Shown here: piece after piece, positions 32,165-35,249 of the stretch
How the letters are laid out: every line of letters begins with the position of its first letter
How positions within the stretch are numbered: position 1 is the stretch's first letter
Assembly (NCBI GenBank): GCA_023475235.1
Contig: JAMCWG010000057.1
Coordinates: 1-35,249 of the forward strand
DNA: 35,249 nt
Source of the DNA: Chloroflexota bacterium
Lineage (GTDB): Bacteria; Chloroflexota; UBA6077; FW602-bin22; JAMCWG01
Direction of reading: 5' to 3'
The notes under the pieces: model-generated
What the model was told of the DNA's origin: nothing
Seen by the model: the letters and a program-made list of their open reading frames with translations, nothing else
The model's database searches: none
Program-made: the position numbers and the translations under genes

Positions 32165-32199
32165 GAACCTTGCGCAGGTTCGGCACCTGCGCAAGGTTC
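32165..32199. terminator. Bidirectional hairpin between convergent kinase and transporter genes
   Basis: GAACCTTGCGCAGGT and ACCTGCGCAAGGTTC form a perfect 15-bp stem around TCGGC. It lies in the 179-nt gap between two converging genes and can serve both strands. No T run follows. The CCTTGCGC core is shared with the hairpin at 28387-28425. Confidence 0.6.
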
Positions 32200-32247
32200 G
32201 CTCGGGTCTCGCCCGCCGAGACCTTCTTTCACATCAGAACGAGCGCC

Positions 32248-33921
32248 TCAGCGACTCAGCCACACATCCCGATAATCGCGCATCAGGAACTGGTTGCGGA
32301 TGCCGTTTACCCTCTTGTTGTAAACGTCATTGTTCACCTCATAGTACCCCGTCCCGATGAACGCCCGCTCATAGATGATCTGCTGGCAGCGCTTGTATAT
32401 CTGCTCGCGCTGCTTCATGTCGAGGGTGCTGCGCCCGTCCTCCATGCACTTGTCCATCTCCGGGTCGCTCCAGCCCGACCAGTTGGCCACGCCGCCCGTG
32501 GTCAGGTAGCGGCTCAACAGATCGGGGTCGAGCTGCGTGCCACCGGTCCAGAAGCCCGCCTGGAAGTTGAACGACTGCAGCTTGGCGTTGAAGGCCAGCC
32601 GCTCCAGCACCTCGAGGGTGGTGCGGATGCCCACGGCGTCCCACATGCTCTTGGTTATCTCGGCGATGCGCTGCTCTCGCGAGCGCGAGATGACGGACAG
32701 CGTGACGTCCAGGCCGTTCGGGTATCCGGCATCGCTCAACAGTTGCTTCGCCTTGGTCGGGCTGAACTCGTAGGAGGGAAGCGTCTCGTCGTAGCCGATC
32801 ATGCCGGGGCCCCAGAGGGGACGCGGCGCCGGCCCGCCCAGGCCGAAGGCGAGGGTCTTGGCCATCGAATCCCGGTCCACGGCGTGCTCGGCGGCTTGGC
32901 GCAGCTTCAGGTTGTCGGCGAAGGGGCCCGAGCGCTGATTGTAGCCGTGGTGGAAGTAGAAGGTCAGGCCCCACGGCAACTGAGCATACGTCAGCTCCGG
33001 GTTGGCCTTCACGCCTGCCACATCTTTCGGCTCGACGTTCTCCACCGTATCGAGATTCCCGGCCTTGAGCTCGAGCAGCATCACCGAGGCATCCGGCATG
33101 TAGCGGAAAGTGGCGCTATCGAGGTACGGGAGGGGCTGCCCGTCCTCGCCCTTCCGCCAGTAGCCGTCCCATTTCTTGTAGGTGACGTGGTCATCCTGCA
33201 CCCACTCGCCCAGCACCATAGGGCCGGAGCCCACCGGATGGCGGCCGAACTCATCGTCGCCCAGCTTCTCCACCGCCTCCTTGGAGACGATGCTAGTCGG
33301 CGAGGTATAGCCGCTCAGGCTGGGCAAAGCAGAGGCGGAGGGGACCTTCAGGCTTACCTTGACCGTGCTGGCATCGACCACCTGAACGCTGTCCACCGCC
33401 GTTACCGAGGACTTGGCGAAGGACTTCGGGTTGTTCCTCATCCGGTCGATGTTGAACTTGACAGCCTCGGCGTTGAGGGGGGAGCCGTCCTGGAACTTCA
33501 CTCCCTGCCGGACCTTCAGCACGATCGTCTTGGCGTCCGGCTGCTCCCACTTCTCCACCAGGTCCGGCCCGACCTCGAACAGCTTGCTCTTGGGATTTAG
33601 CTCATAGGTCAGGAGCGCATCGAACATCATCCGCATGCCGGCCTGGGTCACCACCTGACTGAGCTGAGGATCGAGCCGGTCGTAGGTCGCGCTGTTGCCG
33701 ACCCGCAGCGCTCCTCCTCGCTTGATCTTCGCCGAAAGTGTGGGCGAGGCTGCTGCAGGAGGGGCCGTAGGAGCAGCGGTAGGCGCGGCGACCGGTTTAG
33801 TAGGAACAGCCGGAGCAGCGGTAGGTGCTGCCGGTGCCGCAGTGGGGGCAGCCGGCACACACGCCACAAATAACGACAGACACGCCAGAAACAGTGTGAG
33901 CTTCCAGATCATGGACTTCAT
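32248..33921 (-). CDS. SBP_bac_5 family ABC-transporter substrate-binding lipoprotein
   Basis: A 557-residue protein. The ATG at 33921 has AAGGAGG upstream, which sets the start well inside the longer open frame. Lipoprotein signal MKSMIWKLTLFLACLSLFVAC (lipobox cysteine C21), then a long Pro/Ala/Thr linker (about 22-58), then the family-5 binding fold (RLDPQLSQVV, KVRQGVKFQDGSPLNAEAVKFNIDRM, VGSGPMVLGEW, FAFGLGG-like and SYEFSPTKAKQLLSDAGY segments). Such proteins bind peptides, nickel-chelates, sugars or other small solutes for Dpp/Opp-type importers. The substrate cannot be told from sequence by eye. No permease or ATPase is visible; they may lie past the window end. A paralogue is directly upstream. 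Confidence 0.92.
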   Translation of the reverse strand: MKSMIWKLTLFLACLSLFVACVPAAPTAAPAAPTAAPAVPTKPVAAPTAAPTAPPAAASPTLSAKIKRGGALRVGNSATYDRLDPQLSQVVTQAGMRMMFDALLTYELNPKSKLFEVGPDLVEKWEQPDAKTIVLKVRQGVKFQDGSPLNAEAVKFNIDRMRNNPKSFAKSSVTAVDSVQVVDASTVKVSLKVPSASALPSLSGYTSPTSIVSKEAVEKLGDDEFGRHPVGSGPMVLGEWVQDDHVTYKKWDGYWRKGEDGQPLPYLDSATFRYMPDASVMLLELKAGNLDTVENVEPKDVAGVKANPELTYAQLPWGLTFYFHHGYNQRSGPFADNLKLRQAAEHAVDRDSMAKTLAFGLGGPAPRPLWGPGMIGYDETLPSYEFSPTKAKQLLSDAGYPNGLDVTLSVISRSREQRIAEITKSMWDAVGIRTTLEVLERLAFNAKLQSFNFQAGFWTGGTQLDPDLLSRYLTTGGVANWSGWSDPEMDKCMEDGRSTLDMKQREQIYKRCQQIIYERAFIGTGYYEVNNDVYNKRVNGIRNQFLMRDYRDVWLSR

Positions 33922-34001
33922 CTCTCCTCCTTGTGAGATTTCTTTAACATCGTCCGTCACCATCGATGGCCAACCGTGCATCAACCAAAGGCAATAAGCA
34001 G

Positions 34002-35249
34002 CTATCGGTCCTCCAGCCACACCCCTCTCAGGTCGTCGGACAGGAATTGCAGGCTCAGGCCCTTCATCGCCTTGCTGAATACCCTGTTCTCCGGTATTCG
34101 ATACCCGCTGCTGATGGTCGCATCTTCGTAGATGACGCGCTGACAACGCTTGTAGATTTCGCTCCGCTTCGCCGCGTCGTACTCGCCCCGCCCCTCCATC
34201 ATACAACTGTCCAGCGCAGGATTGTTGTAGTTGAAGACATTCGCGACGCTGCCTTTGGTCATCCGCTCGGCGAGGAGGTCGGGGTCCACTGCCAGGGTCG
34301 GTTCGCGGATGAAGCCGGCATCGAAGCTACCCGTCGCCGCCCTGGTATAGAAGGCCAGGCCCTCCATAGCGTCGAGCCTGACCCGCATCCCGGCGCGGCC
34401 CCACATTTCCTGTACCAGCTCACCGATGCGCTGCTCCGGCTGCCCGGCAATGGTGGACATTGTGATTTCCACACTGTTATTGTAGCCGGATTCGCTCACC
34501 AACTGCTTCGCTTTGGCGAGGTCGTACTTGTAGCTGGGCAGCGCCTCATCGTAGCCCAGGAGGGCCGGCTGCCAGAACGGGTAGTAGTCCGGCCTGGCCA
34601 GTCCCTGGCCGAGCGCCTTTGCCAGAGCCTCGCGGTCGACGGCGTACAGGGCGGCTTGCCGCAGCTTGGGATTCTGGAAGGGACCTTTGGTTGCGTCGAG
34701 ACCGGCGAAGAAGTAAGCCGGTCCGGCCCAGCCCAGCTCCCAGTACACCAGCTTCGGGTCAGCCTTCACCCCGGCCACATCCTCGGCCCTGACGTTGTCG
34801 ATGAGATGGGCGTTGCCGGTTTTCACTTCCACCAGCGCCGCTGCCGGATCGGCGACGTAGCGTTCTATGTAGCCGTCCAGGTACGGCAGCGTCTTTCCGT
34901 CGGCCCCTTTCTCCCAGTAACCATCCCACTTCTTGAGGACGAGCTGGTCGTCCCGCCGCCACAGGACCAGCTCCATCGGGCCGGTGCCCACTCCCTTGGC
35001 CGCGAAACCATCGTCGCCCAGCTTCTCGACGGCCGCCTTCGAGATCATGGCGGAGCCGGTGGCCGCCCCTCTCGTCAGCAGCACAGGCAGCGCGGCATCC
35101 GGTGAACTGAGATTCACCTTGATGGTGCTAGCGTCCACGACGTCGACCGACTTGATGGCCCCCAGGACGGCCCGAGAGAGCGATTTCGGGTGGGTGAGCA
35201 GCCGGTCCAGGTTCCACCTGGCAACCTCTGCGTTCCACTCGCTGCCGTC
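34002..35249 (-). CDS. SBP_bac_5 family substrate-binding protein (N-terminus beyond window)
   Basis: 415 residues are visible, open to the window edge; the signal peptide and first domain start are missing. The first visible residues (DGSEWNAEVARWNLDRLL) align with the paralogue's DGSPLNAEAVKFNIDRM. Further shared features are VVDASTIKVNLSSPDA, GTGPMELVLWRRDD, PFWQPALLGYDEALPSYKYD and the end GVWLEDR. It lies 80 nt upstream of the second binding-protein gene on the same strand, so they are tandem duplicates with clearly diverged sequences and presumably different ligands or affinities. Confidence 0.9.
   Translation of the reverse strand, partial: DGSEWNAEVARWNLDRLLTHPKSLSRAVLGAIKSVDVVDASTIKVNLSSPDAALPVLLTRGAATGSAMISKAAVEKLGDDGFAAKGVGTGPMELVLWRRDDQLVLKKWDGYWEKGADGKTLPYLDGYIERYVADPAAALVEVKTGNAHLIDNVRAEDVAGVKADPKLVYWELGWAGPAYFFAGLDATKGPFQNPKLRQAALYAVDREALAKALGQGLARPDYYPFWQPALLGYDEALPSYKYDLAKAKQLVSESGYNNSVEITMSTIAGQPEQRIGELVQEMWGRAGMRVRLDAMEGLAFYTRAATGSFDAGFIREPTLAVDPDLLAERMTKGSVANVFNYNNPALDSCMMEGRGEYDAAKRSEIYKRCQRVIYEDATISSGYRIPENRVFSKAMKGLSLQFLSDDLRGVWLEDR

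Noticed and set aside
1-35249. CRISPR arrays, tRNA or rRNA genes, insertion sequences
   Set aside because: No regularly spaced repeats, tRNA-like T-arm motifs, rRNA segments or transposase genes were found when reading both strands.

Overview
The window looks like part of a chromosome of a GC-rich anaerobic or facultative bacterium built around redox-driven carbon and energy metabolism. Chloroflexota is my best guess. The reasons are fused HdrC-HdrB proteins, double-length HdrA proteins, a MetV homologue, lipoproteins with Pro/Ala/Thr linkers directly after the lipobox, and GC-rich palindromic repeats. The taxon is inferred from gene content only; no rRNA or tRNA gene is visible.

Layout. (1) 1-6968, minus strand: an incomplete HdrC-HdrB fusion, three small extracytoplasmic c-type cytochromes (one a cupredoxin-cytochrome fusion), an OmpR-type response regulator and a large hybrid histidine kinase with a haem c motif in its sensor domain. 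(2) 7166-13636, plus strand: a four-gene membrane complex (pentahaem cytochrome, Tat-exported molybdopterin-family protein, four-cluster ferredoxin, NrfD-type membrane subunit) resembling Qrc or a split alternative complex III. It is followed by a 39-residue membrane peptide, a slipin and a small two-helix membrane protein. (3) 13684-19930, minus strand: NuoE, NuoF, a short HdrA N-terminal protein, and the rest of HdrA fused to a NuoG/hydrogenase-type [2Fe-2S] module. (4) 20239-28367, plus strand: HdrA, MvhD, a GltD-ferredoxin-MvhD fusion, MetV, HdrC-HdrB and AcpS, mostly overlapping or closely spaced and ending at a strong hairpin. (5) 28928-32068, plus strand: a NarL-type response regulator and its probable histidine kinase. 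(6) 32248-35249, minus strand: two tandem SBP_bac_5 substrate-binding lipoproteins, the second incomplete.

How the genes may work together. Regions 3 and 4 look like two flavin-based electron-bifurcating machines. One would take NADH electrons through NuoEF into a split HdrA. The other would take NAD(P)H electrons through a GltD-like module into HdrA-MvhD-HdrCB and, through MetV, towards methylene-tetrahydrofolate reductase, as in the Moorella metVF-hdrCBA-mvhD arrangement; metF itself is not in the window. The quinone-linked complex of region 2 and the cytochromes of region 1 would handle electrons outside the membrane, possibly under control of the haem-containing kinase.

The most striking observation is a 179-bp perfectly identical inverted repeat formed by the 5' parts of the two hdrA genes. 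It flanks nuoE-nuoF and the divergent promoters. Recombination across it would leave both hdrA frames intact but move nuoEF from one Hdr operon to the other.
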